Source: Bacteroidota bacterium (GTDB taxonomy: Bacteria > Bacteroidota > Bacteroidia > Flavobacteriales > Flavobacteriaceae). From it: a DNA stretch of 64,000 nt. A program made the position numbers and the translations under genes. The notes beneath the pieces are model-generated. The model saw only the letters and a list, made by a program, of their open reading frames with translations. It made no database searches and had not been told where the DNA came from. The stretch is from positions 26,404 through 90,403 of the forward strand of contig JAGXRT010000093.1 in the NCBI GenBank assembly GCA_018335575.1, in the 5' to 3' direction. This document shows, piece by piece, positions 1-9,020 of this stretch (the first letter of the stretch is position 1; each line of letters starts with the position of its first letter).

Positions 1-279
1 GTCTGTAGTGGTTTTCATTTCAAAAACGGGGTCGTTGGGAGTTAATTTTAAAGTAGCCTCTACTTTATATGATTCATTTATAGGAAAGAAATCTAATTTT
101 TCAAAACTTAATCTGTCATCTTGTTTTAAAGGAGATGATAATGAGTCTGCATATTGAGCATTAAGCTTTTCTTGATGCTTTTCTACCGTTATTTGATGAA
201 GATTTGTATATTTTTCTTCTTGCTTTTTACAACTTCCCGCAAACAACAGAATTAAAACGATAACAGTAAAGTTTTTCAT
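1..279 (-). CDS. DUF1684 family lipoprotein, N-terminal part (cut by window edge)
   Basis: Reading the minus strand from the ATG at 277-279 gives 93 codons that continue past base 1. The N-terminus is a lipoprotein signal: Met-Lys, a hydrophobic run, then AGSC at about residues 14-17, so Cys17 would be lipidated. The following segment has the pattern of DUF1684 proteins: an Asp-Ser-x-x-Ser-Pro-Leu-Lys segment, then LDFFPINESYKVEA, then F-E-M-K-T-T-T. DUF1684 proteins are small and of unknown biochemical function, and bacteroidete members are often lipoproteins. The C-terminal part, including the usual conserved core, is outside the window. The family call rests on this N-terminal pattern only. 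Confidence 0.75.
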   Translation of the reverse strand, partial: MKNFTVIVLILLFAGSCKKQEEKYTNLHQITVEKHQEKLNAQYADSLSSPLKQDDRLSFEKLDFFPINESYKVEATLKLTPNDPVFEMKTTTD

Positions 280-296
280 GTAAATTAATTTTAAGT

Positions 297-325
297 CAAA
301 TATAGTTTTTTTCTAATAAAGCTAA
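297..325 (-). promoter_or_regulatory. Putative promoter of the DUF1684 lipoprotein gene
   Basis: On the minus strand TATATTTG (297-304) fits the bacteroidete -7 element TAnnTTTG. An imperfect -33 element, TTA instead of TTG, lies 18 bases upstream (323-325). The start codon follows about 17 bases after the -7 box. On the plus strand a TAATTTTG (355-362) lies just before the MFS gene without a well-spaced -33 element. Assignment is by pattern only. Confidence 0.4.
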
Positions 326-366
326 TTTTTAGAGATTGTTCTGTTGAACTTCTGTAATTTTGAAAA

Positions 367-1584
367 ATGTTTAAAAATACCTTTTTAGCTTATAAAAACT
401 CATTTCGAGGACTATCAATAGAAGTTTGGTGGCTTGCATTAATTACTTTTATCAATAGAGCAGGTACCATGGTTTTGCCATTTTTAACCTTATATCTAAC
501 AAAAGAGTTACAGTTTACATTGGCTCAAGTAGGTTGGATAATGAGTATTTTTGGCTTAGGATCTTTAATTGGATCTTGGCTCGGAGGTAAATTAACCGAT
601 AAAATAGGTTTTTACAGCGTAATGTTTTGGAGTTTATTTATTTCCGGCTTAATGTTAATTTCACTTCAGTTTGTTAAAAGTTTTATAGGTTTTAGTATTT
701 CAATATTTATAACTATGTTGATAGCCGATATGTTTAGACCTGCAACTTATGTTGCGGTTAAAGCATATAGCAAACCAGAAAATCAAACAAGAACCTTAAC
801 TCTAGTAAGGTTAGCCGTGAATTTAGGCTTTACTTTTGGCCCCTTTTTAGGAGGTATTATTATTTCCTTGTTAAGCTATAAAGGCCTGTTTTGGGTAGAT
901 GGTTTAACGTGCATCATTGCAATTCTACTGTTTAGAAAAGTATTGAAAAATAAGAGTATTGTTAAAAAATCGTCTGAAGAAATTACAGATGCTAATTCAA
1001 AATCAGTTTATACGGATAAACCTTTTTGGTTGTTACTCATAATTGTTTTTATCATGGCATTGATATTTTTTCAATTGTTTACCACCATGCCAATTTATTA
1101 TAGAGATGTATATGGTTTATCAGAATTACAGATTGGTTTATTTATGGCCTTAAACGGAGGTTTAATTTTCATATTCGAAATGCCATTAATTCATAAGCTT
1201 GAAGAAAAATCCATTAATAAAGTAAAAATGATTACTGTTGGATTGGTTCTTTTTGCACTTAGTTTCTTTGTTTTAATTACCATGCAATGGATAGGAATAC
1301 TGTTTGTAAGTATGATTCTAATTTCTTTTGGAGAAATGTTAGGTTTTCCGTTTACAAATACATTTGCAATAAGTAGAGCTACAAAAGGAAAAGAAGGAAA
1401 GTTTATGGCATTGTTTACAATGGCATTTGCACTGGCCCATATTTTTAGTGCAAAACTAGGCATGTTTATTATTGATGTTGCCGATTTTAATGCTAATTGG
1501 ATATTAATGTCCTTACTTGGAATCCTAGCTGTTTTTCTATCACTTTTACTTCATAAATTAATTCTTAAAGAGCAAGTCAATTAA
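367..1584 (+). CDS. Major facilitator superfamily (MFS) transporter
   Basis: This 405-residue protein is hydrophobic throughout, with about 12 predicted membrane segments and a short charged loop near residues 195-215, where the two six-helix halves usually join. The loop between helices 2 and 3 carries GGKLTDKIG (residues 73-81), the MFS motif A. Length and layout match drug/proton antiporter-type MFS proteins of the DHA1 kind, but the substrate cannot be read from the sequence. It should act in the inner membrane, driven by the proton gradient. It stands alone, divergent from the upstream lipoprotein and about 50 bases before the prenyl synthase gene. Confidence 0.88.
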   Translation: MFKNTFLAYKNSFRGLSIEVWWLALITFINRAGTMVLPFLTLYLTKELQFTLAQVGWIMSIFGLGSLIGSWLGGKLTDKIGFYSVMFWSLFISGLMLISLQFVKSFIGFSISIFITMLIADMFRPATYVAVKAYSKPENQTRTLTLVRLAVNLGFTFGPFLGGIIISLLSYKGLFWVDGLTCIIAILLFRKVLKNKSIVKKSSEEITDANSKSVYTDKPFWLLLIIVFIMALIFFQLFTTMPIYYRDVYGLSELQIGLFMALNGGLIFIFEMPLIHKLEEKSINKVKMITVGLVLFALSFFVLITMQWIGILFVSMILISFGEMLGFPFTNTFAISRATKGKEGKFMALFTMAFALAHIFSAKLGMFIIDVADFNANWILMSLLGILAVFLSLLLHKLILKEQVN

Positions 1585-1633
1585 CAATTTCTTTAAATCA
1601 GAATACAATTCTTTTTTATATTTTTGACCTTGA

Positions 1634-2611
1634 ATGAAAATAGTTGAACAAATAAAATTACCCATTCATAAAGAAATGGAACTCTTTGAAGAAAAATTCA
1701 AAGAGTCTATGCAAACCAAAGTACCGCTACTTGACAGAATTACCTATTACATCATCCGAAGAAAAGGTAAACAGATGCGGCCCATGTTTGTATTTCTTAC
1801 TGCAAAAATGGTTTCTAATGGAAAGGTTAATGAAAGAACATACCGAGGAGCATCAGTAATAGAACTTATTCATACAGCAACATTAGTACATGATGATGTA
1901 GTAGATGATAGTAATACAAGACGTGGATTTTTTTCAATTAATGCACTGTGGAAAAATAAAATTGCCGTTTTAGTTGGTGATTTTTTATTATCTAAAGGTT
2001 TGCTGCTTTCAATTGATAATGATGATTTTGATATTTTAAAATTAATTTCTATTGCCGTTAGAGAGATGAGTGAAGGTGAATTGCTTCAGATAGAAAAGGC
2101 TAGAAAACTTGATATTACTCAAGAAATTTATTTCGATATTATAAGACAAAAAACAGCTACTTTAATTGCCGCCTGTTGTGGTATTGGTGCTGCTTCTGTA
2201 GGTGCATCATCAGAAGAAATTGAGAAATTAAGAAGATTTGGTGAGTTTATTGGTATGGCTTTTCAAATTAAAGACGATTTGTTTGATTATACCAATGATA
2301 AAATTGGCAAACCAACAGGTATAGATATTAAAGAGCGCAAAATGACCTTACCATTAATTTATGCCATTAACAACGCATCGGCTAAGGATAAGGCATGGTT
2401 AATTAACTCAGTAAAAAACTATAACCGCGATAAAAACAGGGTGAAAGAAGTTATTGAAAAAGTTAAATCATTAGGGGGGATAGAATATACTACCAAAAAG
2501 ATGGGGGAATATCAACAAAAAGCACTTGAATTAATAGCAGATTATCCCGAATCACCGTCAAAAACTGCGCTTATTACCTTAGTAAATTACGTTATAGACC
2601 GTAAAATTTAG
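1634..2611 (+). CDS. Polyprenyl diphosphate synthase (all-trans, IspB/octaprenyl type)
   Basis: The 325-residue protein has both aspartate-rich motifs of trans-prenyltransferases: DDVVD at 87-91 (first motif, followed by RRG) and DDLFD at 214-218 (second motif). GKQMRP at 45-50 is the conserved substrate-binding segment. The enzyme condenses isopentenyl diphosphate onto an allylic diphosphate. In flavobacteria this paralogue is expected to make the side chain of menaquinone, matching the UbiE/MenG gene elsewhere in the window. Chain length cannot be fixed by eye. A TATTTTTG element (1619-1626) lies 8 bases before the ATG. Its stop codon touches that of the convergent GH3-like gene with no spacer. 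Confidence 0.9.
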   Translation: MKIVEQIKLPIHKEMELFEEKFKESMQTKVPLLDRITYYIIRRKGKQMRPMFVFLTAKMVSNGKVNERTYRGASVIELIHTATLVHDDVVDDSNTRRGFFSINALWKNKIAVLVGDFLLSKGLLLSIDNDDFDILKLISIAVREMSEGELLQIEKARKLDITQEIYFDIIRQKTATLIAACCGIGAASVGASSEEIEKLRRFGEFIGMAFQIKDDLFDYTNDKIGKPTGIDIKERKMTLPLIYAINNASAKDKAWLINSVKNYNRDKNRVKEVIEKVKSLGGIEYTTKKMGEYQQKALELIADYPESPSKTALITLVNYVIDRKI

Positions 2612-4138
2612 TTAATCAATTTTTACTTGAGCTAAGGAAAGTAATTCGTCCATAAATTCACGCGAATTACTTAATCTAGGAATTTTATTTTGTCCACCTA
2701 ATTTCCCTTTTAACTTTAACCAATCGTAAAATAAATTTTTTGATGCAATATTAATTTTTGGAAAATTTAATGCCATATTCATATACCGTTTGGCTTCATA
2801 ATCAGAATTGATGGCTTTTAAAGTATCGTCTAAAACCTGAGAAAATAATTCAAAATTTGAAGGTAAAACAGAAAATTCAATCATCCATTCATGTCCGCCA
2901 CTAGTAGTTCCATCCATATAAATAGGTGCAACGGTATACTCTATTATTTCTGCTTGGGTTTGTAAACATGCTTTTTTCAAAGCTTCTTCAGTATTGTCTA
3001 TAATAAGTTCTTCACCAAAGGTGTTGATAAAATGTTTGGTTCGTCCGGTTATTTTTATGCGATGTGGATTAAGCGATGTAAATTTTATAGTATCTCCTAT
3101 TAAATAACGCCATAAACCTGCATTGGTTGTAATAACCAAAGCGTAATTGGTGTTTAGTTGTACGTCTTTTAATGAAATGGCTTTCGAGTTTTCACCGTCA
3201 AATTCGTTCATTGGTATGAACTCATAAAAAATACCATAATCTAACATTAAAAGTAATTCATTGCAATCGTTTTGATCTTGAATGGCAAAAAATCCTTCCG
3301 ATGCATTGTAAGTTTCGTAATATTTAAATTTATCAGAGGGGATTAATTTTTTAAACTGTTCGCGGTATGGATTAAAATTGACTCCTCCATGAAAATATAC
3401 TTCTAAATTTGGCCATACTTCTAACAAATTTTGCTTTCCGGTTCGTTCTAGCACTTTGTTACAGAGTACCAACATCCACGATGGAACTCCGTATAAACTA
3501 GTAATATCTTCTTGAATGGTTTCTTCTACAATTGCCTCAATTTTAGATTCCCACTCACTCATTAAAGCTGTTTTTTGTTTTGGAGAACTGTTCAGATCAG
3601 CCCAAAAAGGAAGGTTTTCAATAATAATAGCCGATAAATCGCCAAAATACGAGTTATTATCTTCATAAATTGAACTACTGCCGCCCAAACGTAACCCTTT
3701 TCCTACAAAAAGCTCAGTATCTTCATTATTGTTTAGGTATAAGCAAAGTAAATCTTTTCCCACATTAAAATGACATTCTTCCAAAGCTTCTTCGCTTACA
3801 GGAATAAATTTACTCTTGGCGTTGGTAGTACCGCTTGATTTAGCAAACCATTTTATAGGTGTTGACCAAAAAATATACTGCTCGCCCTGACGAACGCGTT
3901 CAATCATGGGTTCAATAGATTCATATTGCTGAATTGGAACACGTTGCGCAAAAGTTTCATACATCTTGATGCTTTCAAAATCGTATTTTTTACCAATTTC
4001 AGTATGTTTCGCAGTATATAACAATCGGTTTAAAAGTTCATTTTGAACTTCAATCGGAAATTTTAAAAAAGAATCAATTTGATGTTTTCTTCGCTTTAGT
4101 ACCCAAGAAATTACGGCATGAACAAGTTGAAATGGCAT
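2612..4138 (-). CDS. GH3-family (auxin-responsive promoter-like) acyl-adenylate enzyme
   Basis: The 508-residue protein matches the GH3 family across its length. It has the nucleotide-binding segment SSGTTNAKS (101-109), the YNASEGFF segment (277-284) and a later GLWRYLIGDT segment typical of adenylate-forming GH3 proteins. Plant GH3 enzymes conjugate amino acids to auxin or jasmonate through an acyl adenylate. Bacterial members are common in Bacteroidota, but their acyl substrate and acceptor are not known to me. It stands alone, convergent with the prenyl synthase gene. Start ATG at 4136-4138. No signal peptide, so probably cytoplasmic. Confidence 0.9.
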   Translation of the reverse strand: MPFQLVHAVISWVLKRRKHQIDSFLKFPIEVQNELLNRLLYTAKHTEIGKKYDFESIKMYETFAQRVPIQQYESIEPMIERVRQGEQYIFWSTPIKWFAKSSGTTNAKSKFIPVSEEALEECHFNVGKDLLCLYLNNNEDTELFVGKGLRLGGSSSIYEDNNSYFGDLSAIIIENLPFWADLNSSPKQKTALMSEWESKIEAIVEETIQEDITSLYGVPSWMLVLCNKVLERTGKQNLLEVWPNLEVYFHGGVNFNPYREQFKKLIPSDKFKYYETYNASEGFFAIQDQNDCNELLLMLDYGIFYEFIPMNEFDGENSKAISLKDVQLNTNYALVITTNAGLWRYLIGDTIKFTSLNPHRIKITGRTKHFINTFGEELIIDNTEEALKKACLQTQAEIIEYTVAPIYMDGTTSGGHEWMIEFSVLPSNFELFSQVLDDTLKAINSDYEAKRYMNMALNFPKINIASKNLFYDWLKLKGKLGGQNKIPRLSNSREFMDELLSLAQVKID

Positions 4139-4235
4139 ATCTTTTTAATTGTTTTTGACAGCTTTTAGAGCATCAAAAATAGGTTAGTTGATTCTAATTT
4201 GGTTATATTTATGATGTTTAAAAATACAAAAATCT

Positions 4236-5033
4236 ATGTTGAAATTTACCGGAGTGTTAAAAAAAATGTTGACAGAATATAATAATCCTATTGATTATTA
4301 TTTGGAAATGGAAAATGGTTTTATTCACCTTAATGATTTATTGGATAAAGAATTGAGTATCAACTTTAAAAAATATGAATGCCTGAATTGCAAGTCTGAA
4401 GAACCTATCTTTAGGCAGGGATTTTGTAAAGCGTGTTTTTTTGAAATGCCACAAGCAGGTGAGTGGATCATGAAACCCGAGCTCTCAACAGCACATTTGG
4501 GAATTAAAGATCGTGATTTGGCTTATGAAGAACGAGTTCAATTACAACCACATATTGTTTATTTGTCATTGTCAAGTGAAGTAAAAGTAGGAGTTACCCG
4601 TAAAACGCAGGTTCCTGAACGATGGATTGATCAGGGTGCAGTTAAAGCCATCGAAATTGTCGAAGTTCCGAATCGTTATTTGGCCGGTATAACAGAAGTA
4701 GCTTTAAAAGATTTTTATGCCGATAAAACCAACTGGCAAAAAATGTTAAAAAATGAAATCCCCAAGGTTGATTTAATTGCAGAAAAGGAAAAACTGAAAT
4801 CCTTATTACCTACAGCGGTACAGGATTATTTTTTAGAAAATGGAACCAAAGATTACACTATTAATTTTCCGGTCTTAAAATATCCTTTAAAATTGAGTAG
4901 TTTAAATTTGACCAAAACTCCGAATTTTAATGGAAAATTAATTGGAATCAAAGGACAATACCTCATGTTTGAAGACAATACCGTTTTTAATGTACGAAAT
5001 TACGAGGGTTTTGTAGTGGATATCATTGTTTAA
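4236..5033 (+). CDS. DUF2797 family protein with a four-cysteine zinc-binding segment
   Basis: The 265-residue protein has two CxxC pairs at Cys49/Cys52 and Cys64/Cys67, suggesting a bound zinc. They are followed by the family-typical stretch around residues 110-135, including VKVGVTRKTQVPERWIDQG. That segment is the best recognition mark of DUF2797, a family found in many bacteria and without an established function. No signal peptide or membrane segment is seen. A second in-frame ATG at codon 11 is possible, but the first ATG keeps a conserved-looking N-terminus. It is a single-gene unit in front of fabD. Confidence 0.8.
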   Translation: MLKFTGVLKKMLTEYNNPIDYYLEMENGFIHLNDLLDKELSINFKKYECLNCKSEEPIFRQGFCKACFFEMPQAGEWIMKPELSTAHLGIKDRDLAYEERVQLQPHIVYLSLSSEVKVGVTRKTQVPERWIDQGAVKAIEIVEVPNRYLAGITEVALKDFYADKTNWQKMLKNEIPKVDLIAEKEKLKSLLPTAVQDYFLENGTKDYTINFPVLKYPLKLSSLNLTKTPNFNGKLIGIKGQYLMFEDNTVFNVRNYEGFVVDIIV

Positions 5034-5176
5034 ATAAATTACTATTTTTACAGCCTAAATTTTTTAAATCAAGATTTAATATGAAATTGCCCTAACAACT
5101 AGTTTGTTGAAAACAAACACCAATAGAGTTATGGCAATACCATATAAACGATTAAAAACAATTAAAAAATATACAT

Positions 5177-6058
5177 ATGAAAGCATACGTTTTTCCGGGT
5201 CAAGGTGCCCAATTTTCGGGGATGGGATTAGACTTATTTGAAGCCTCACCTTTAGCACAGGAATATTTTAATAAAGCCAATAAAATATTAGGGTTTTCAA
5301 TTACTGATGTAATGTTTACAGGAACCGATGAGGAACTTAGACAAACCAAAGTAACTCAACCCGCCATTTTTTTACATTCGGTTATTTTAGCCAAAGTTCT
5401 AGGCGAAAATTTTAAACCAGAAATGGTGGCCGGTCATTCCTTAGGCGAGCTATCAGCTTTGGTAGCTAATAATGTATTGTCATTCGAAGATGGATTAAAA
5501 ATTGTAGCTACTCGTGCCTTAGCCATGCAAAAAGCATGTGAAGTGGAACAATCAACAATGGCGGCTGTATTAGGGCTGGACGATCAATTAGTTGTTGATA
5601 CTTGTGCTGAGATTGATGGAGTAGTGGTGGCTGCAAACTTTAATTGTCCCGGACAATTGGTAATTTCTGGAGCTGTGGCAGCTGTTGAAAAAGCTTGTGA
5701 GGTTTTAAAAGAAAAAGGCGCCAAACGTGCTTTGTTATTGCCTGTTGGAGGGGCATTTCATTCGCCTTTGATGGAACCTGCACGAGCTGAGTTGGCTGAA
5801 GTCATTGAAAATACAACGTTTAACACACCTAGTTGCCCTATTTATCAAAATGTAACAGCTAGTGCTATAACGAATCCTAAAGAAATTAAAAAGAATTTAA
5901 TTGCACAACTAACCGCTCCGGTGCGTTGGACACAGTCGGTACAGCAAATGATAGCCGATGGCGCTACCGAATTTATCGAAGTAGGACCTGGAAATGTACT
6001 GCAGGGGTTAGTAAAAAAGATAGATAGAACGACACAAACGAGTGCTGCAAAGTATTAA
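5177..6058 (+). CDS. fabD: Malonyl-CoA:ACP transacylase
   Basis: This is a 293-residue FabD. GQGAQ (8-12) forms the oxyanion region, GHSLGE (86-91) holds the nucleophile Ser88, Arg113 would bind the malonyl carboxylate, and GAFHSPLM holds catalytic His195. The enzyme moves malonyl groups from CoA to acyl carrier protein for fatty acid synthesis in the cytoplasm. Length is normal for the family. It is not in a fab operon here; a 143-base gap precedes it and a bidirectional hairpin follows. Confidence 0.96.
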   Translation: MKAYVFPGQGAQFSGMGLDLFEASPLAQEYFNKANKILGFSITDVMFTGTDEELRQTKVTQPAIFLHSVILAKVLGENFKPEMVAGHSLGELSALVANNVLSFEDGLKIVATRALAMQKACEVEQSTMAAVLGLDDQLVVDTCAEIDGVVVAANFNCPGQLVISGAVAAVEKACEVLKEKGAKRALLLPVGGAFHSPLMEPARAELAEVIENTTFNTPSCPIYQNVTASAITNPKEIKKNLIAQLTAPVRWTQSVQQMIADGATEFIEVGPGNVLQGLVKKIDRTTQTSAAKY

Positions 6059-6062
6059 TTTA

Positions 6063-6087
6063 AAAAAGCAGCTTTAAGCTGCTTTTT
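6063..6087. terminator. Bidirectional hairpin terminator between fabD and galE
   Basis: A perfect inverted repeat of 12 bases (aaaaagcagctt and its complement) around one central base, A-rich on the left and T-rich on the right. It can therefore stop transcription from either convergent gene. Confidence 0.8.
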
Positions 6088-6090
6088 ACT

Positions 6091-7098
6091 TTATAAAGTT
6101 TTTTGCCAATTCCAAGCAGCAAGTAATGCATCTTCTAATGACAGTTCCGCCTTCCATTTAAGTTCGTTGTTGGCTAAGGTAGTATCGGCATAAGCGGCAG
6201 TAATATCGCCACTTCGTCGGCCAACAATTTTGTAATTGAGTTTTGTTTTGCTCACTTTTTCAAAAGCATTGATGACTTCCAACACAGAACTTCCTTTACC
6301 GGTTCCCACATTAAAGACTTCATAATTGTTTTTTTGCTGGTTCTTTAATAATCGATTTAAAGCTGCAATATGTGCTTTGGCTAAATCAACTACATGTATA
6401 TAATCACGAATGGCGGTTCCGTCTGGAGTTGGATAATCACTTCCAAAAACGGATAATTCATGTCGAATTCCGGCTGCTGTTTGGGTAATAAACGGAATTA
6501 AATTTTGTGGAACGCCAATCGGTAATTCCCCAATTTTAGCAGAAGCATGGGCGCCAATCGGATTAAAATAACGCAATGAAATGGCTTTAAATTTGTGTGC
6601 TTTTACCGCATCCGCAATAATTTCTTCATTTATTTTTTTAGAATTTCCATAAGGAGATTCTGCCGGTTTTACAGGTGCATTTTCTGTAATGGGCAATTCA
6701 TCGGCCTGACCATAAACCGTGCATGATGAGCTGAAAATAAAATTAGAAAGATTTCTAACCTTCATTTCTTGTAAAATATTGGTCAGCGAAATGATATTGT
6801 TCTCATAATAATCTAACGGAATATGAACACTTTCTCCCACTGCTTTATAGGCCGCAAAATGGATAATTCCATCAACATCGTTTGAGTTAAAAAAATCCTG
6901 TACAGCTGTTTTGTCTTTTAAATCAAAATTAAAAAAGCTCGGTTTTATTTGGGTTATAGAAGTAATTTTGTCTAAAACATCGATGGTAGTATTTGATAAA
7001 TTATCAATGATTAATACTTCAAATCCTTCATTTTGTAATTCTACAACGGTATGAGAACCAATAAATCCTAAGCCGCCTGTAACTAATATCTTTTTCAT
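6091..7098 (-). CDS. galE: UDP-glucose 4-epimerase
   Basis: From the ATG at 7096-7098 the protein has 335 residues. An upstream in-frame TTG exists but touches the stop of the preceding gene, so the ATG is preferred. The N-terminal GGLGFIG (8-14) is the Rossmann NAD site. SSS-C around 123-126 and YGNSK with Tyr150 and Lys154 are the short-chain dehydrogenase catalytic set. The later LRYFNPIGAH and RDYIHVVDLA segments are typical of GalE. It interconverts UDP-glucose and UDP-galactose for surface polysaccharides. It follows the aminotransferase gene by 9 bases, so the two are probably one transcript. Confidence 0.93.
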   Translation of the reverse strand: MKKILVTGGLGFIGSHTVVELQNEGFEVLIIDNLSNTTIDVLDKITSITQIKPSFFNFDLKDKTAVQDFFNSNDVDGIIHFAAYKAVGESVHIPLDYYENNIISLTNILQEMKVRNLSNFIFSSSCTVYGQADELPITENAPVKPAESPYGNSKKINEEIIADAVKAHKFKAISLRYFNPIGAHASAKIGELPIGVPQNLIPFITQTAAGIRHELSVFGSDYPTPDGTAIRDYIHVVDLAKAHIAALNRLLKNQQKNNYEVFNVGTGKGSSVLEVINAFEKVSKTKLNYKIVGRRSGDITAAYADTTLANNELKWKAELSLEDALLAAWNWQKTL

Positions 7099-7107
7099 TT
7101 TTTGCAA

Positions 7108-8238
7108 TTATTTAGTAAAAAAAGTCAATACTTTTTGAGTGATATAGGTTAATTGTTCTTCGTCAAACTCGGTATGCATTGGTAACGAAATAACTGTTTG
7201 AACCAACTCGTTTGTTACTTCAAAATCTTCATTTTTAAATCGATTATCTTGATATGCTTTTTGGGTATGCAGCGGCACCGGATAATAAATGGCATTTGGA
7301 ATGTCATTTTCTAATAAATACTGATGCAGTTCATTTCGGTTGGCGTTGATAATTCTCAACGTATATTGATGAAAAACATGGGTTGTAAAATCACTGGTTG
7401 TTGGAGTGATGATGTTTGGATGATTGGCAAAAGCGTTGTTATAAAAGTTTGCAACGTTTTGTCTAGCTTGGCAATACGCGTCTAAATGCGGTAATTTTAC
7501 TTTTAAAATAGCAGCTTGTATGCTGTCTAATCGAGAATTAACTCCAATACTATCGTAATAATAGCGTTGCGCCATGCCGTGATTAGCGATACTTCTTAAT
7601 TTCTGAGCCAAATCATCATCATTGGTAAAAATGGCACCACCATCGCCATAACAACCTAAATTTTTAGAAGGAAAAAAAGAAGTAGTTCCTACAATTCCCA
7701 TGGTTCCTGCTTTCTTTTTAGTGCCATCAGCAAAGGTGTAATCGGCACCAATGGCTTGAGCGTTATCTTCAATAATGTGTAAATGATGTTCTTTGGCTAG
7801 TTGTAAAAGCGGTTCCATATCAGCACATTGACCAAATAAGTGTACCGGAACAATAGCTTTTGTTTTAGGAGTAATCGCTTTTTTAACAGCTTCGATATTG
7901 ATATTAAACGTATCATGATAAACATCTACCAAAACAGGAGTAAGTTTTAATAAGGCAATAACTTCAACAGTGGCAGCAAAAGTAAAATTGGATGTAATTA
8001 CTTCATCGTCAGGTTTTAAATTCAATGCCATCATGGCAATTTGTAAGGCATCCGTTCCGTTAGCACATGGAATTACATGCTTTACACTGAGGTAATTTTC
8101 TAACTCTTTTTGAAATTCTTTAACCTCAGGTCCGTTGATATAAGCAGTTGTATTAAGTACATTTTGAATTGCTGTATCAATTTCAGTTTTTATAGTATTG
8201 TATTGACTTTTTAAGTCAACCATTTGTATTTTTTTCAT
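7108..8238 (-). CDS. DegT/DnrJ/EryC1/StrS-family sugar aminotransferase
   Basis: The 376-residue PLP-dependent enzyme has the family hallmarks: NGTDAL at 60-65, EDNAQAIGA at 157-165, and TSFFPSKNLG at 185-194 with Lys192 as the PLP Schiff-base lysine. GDGGAIFTN follows. Such enzymes transfer an amino group to a keto sugar nucleotide. The overall pattern recalls WbpE/WecE-like members used for lipopolysaccharide or glycan sugars, but the exact sugar cannot be told. It is the first gene of a two-gene unit with galE, which supports a role in surface glycan precursors. Confidence 0.92.
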   Translation of the reverse strand: MKKIQMVDLKSQYNTIKTEIDTAIQNVLNTTAYINGPEVKEFQKELENYLSVKHVIPCANGTDALQIAMMALNLKPDDEVITSNFTFAATVEVIALLKLTPVLVDVYHDTFNINIEAVKKAITPKTKAIVPVHLFGQCADMEPLLQLAKEHHLHIIEDNAQAIGADYTFADGTKKKAGTMGIVGTTSFFPSKNLGCYGDGGAIFTNDDDLAQKLRSIANHGMAQRYYYDSIGVNSRLDSIQAAILKVKLPHLDAYCQARQNVANFYNNAFANHPNIITPTTSDFTTHVFHQYTLRIINANRNELHQYLLENDIPNAIYYPVPLHTQKAYQDNRFKNEDFEVTNELVQTVISLPMHTEFDEEQLTYITQKVLTFFTK

Positions 8239-8285
8239 TAAAATAGGATGCTTTAAAAAGCAAAATTAAGATTTAAATTTTCAAA

Positions 8286-9014
8286 TTACCATTGTTTATA
8301 AACTTCTTTAAATGGAATACGAAATCTTGGCCCTGTTACCCCTTCAGGTTTTCGGATTCCGCAAGAAATTACCATATTAATTTCTGCTCCCGATGGTAAG
8401 TTGAATAATTTTTTAATTCTGAGAGAGTCTATTCCTTCCATCGGACAGGTGTCATAACCTTCAACGGCCATGCCTATCATAAAAGTTTGAGCAGCCAAGG
8501 CAGCACTTTTGTGTGCTACTACTCTGATGTCGTTACTTCTTGCTTCCCGATAAATAGGTCTAAACAATCCAATCATCCAATAAATAACATATTTTAAATA
8601 ACCTAAAATTCCATGGAAATCTCCATATGTTAAAGGAATTAATTTTCCGTAATAATTAAGTGCAAATTTTTCTCTTTTAGAATATTGCTCAGCTGGTTTT
8701 TCGCCAAAAATGCTTTTTAAAAACGCTGTGTTAGCTTTAGCTCGCTGTTTCCATAAATCTTTTCGAACTACAATTACAACCATTTCCTGAGCCGTTTTGG
8801 CGGCGCTTTGGTCAAAACAATATTCAGCTAATTTTTTATTGATTTCTTTTGATGTAACATGATAAAATTCGTAGAGTTGCATATTGCTACTGCTGGGGGC
8901 TAGGGTAGATTGCTCTAAACACTTCTTTACCACATTAGAATCAATTGGTTTTTCTGCATCATAAGTTCTTATAGCTCTTCTGTATTGAAGTGCTTCTTCA
9001 AATGTTTTACTCAT
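8286..9014 (-). CDS. Nitroreductase-family flavoprotein
   Basis: The 242-residue protein begins with the family mark YRRAIRTYDAEKPID (about 12-26) and continues with LAPSSSNMQLYEF, an FMN-binding segment. The late CPMEGIDSLRIKKLF region is also conserved in nitroreductases. These enzymes use FMN and NAD(P)H to reduce nitro groups, quinones or similar acceptors; the natural substrate here is unknown. It lies 6 bases after the aldehyde dehydrogenase gene, so it is probably the last gene of a three-gene redox operon. Confidence 0.88.
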   Translation of the reverse strand: MSKTFEEALQYRRAIRTYDAEKPIDSNVVKKCLEQSTLAPSSSNMQLYEFYHVTSKEINKKLAEYCFDQSAAKTAQEMVVIVVRKDLWKQRAKANTAFLKSIFGEKPAEQYSKREKFALNYYGKLIPLTYGDFHGILGYLKYVIYWMIGLFRPIYREARSNDIRVVAHKSAALAAQTFMIGMAVEGYDTCPMEGIDSLRIKKLFNLPSGAEINMVISCGIRKPEGVTGPRFRIPFKEVYKQW

Positions 9015-9020
9015 AATAAT

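Noticed and set aside
5102..5118. Inverted repeat gtttgtt-gaa-aacaaac upstream of fabD, considered as an operator
   Set aside because: Short, A/T-rich and with no second copy; such repeats are expected by chance in this low-GC DNA.
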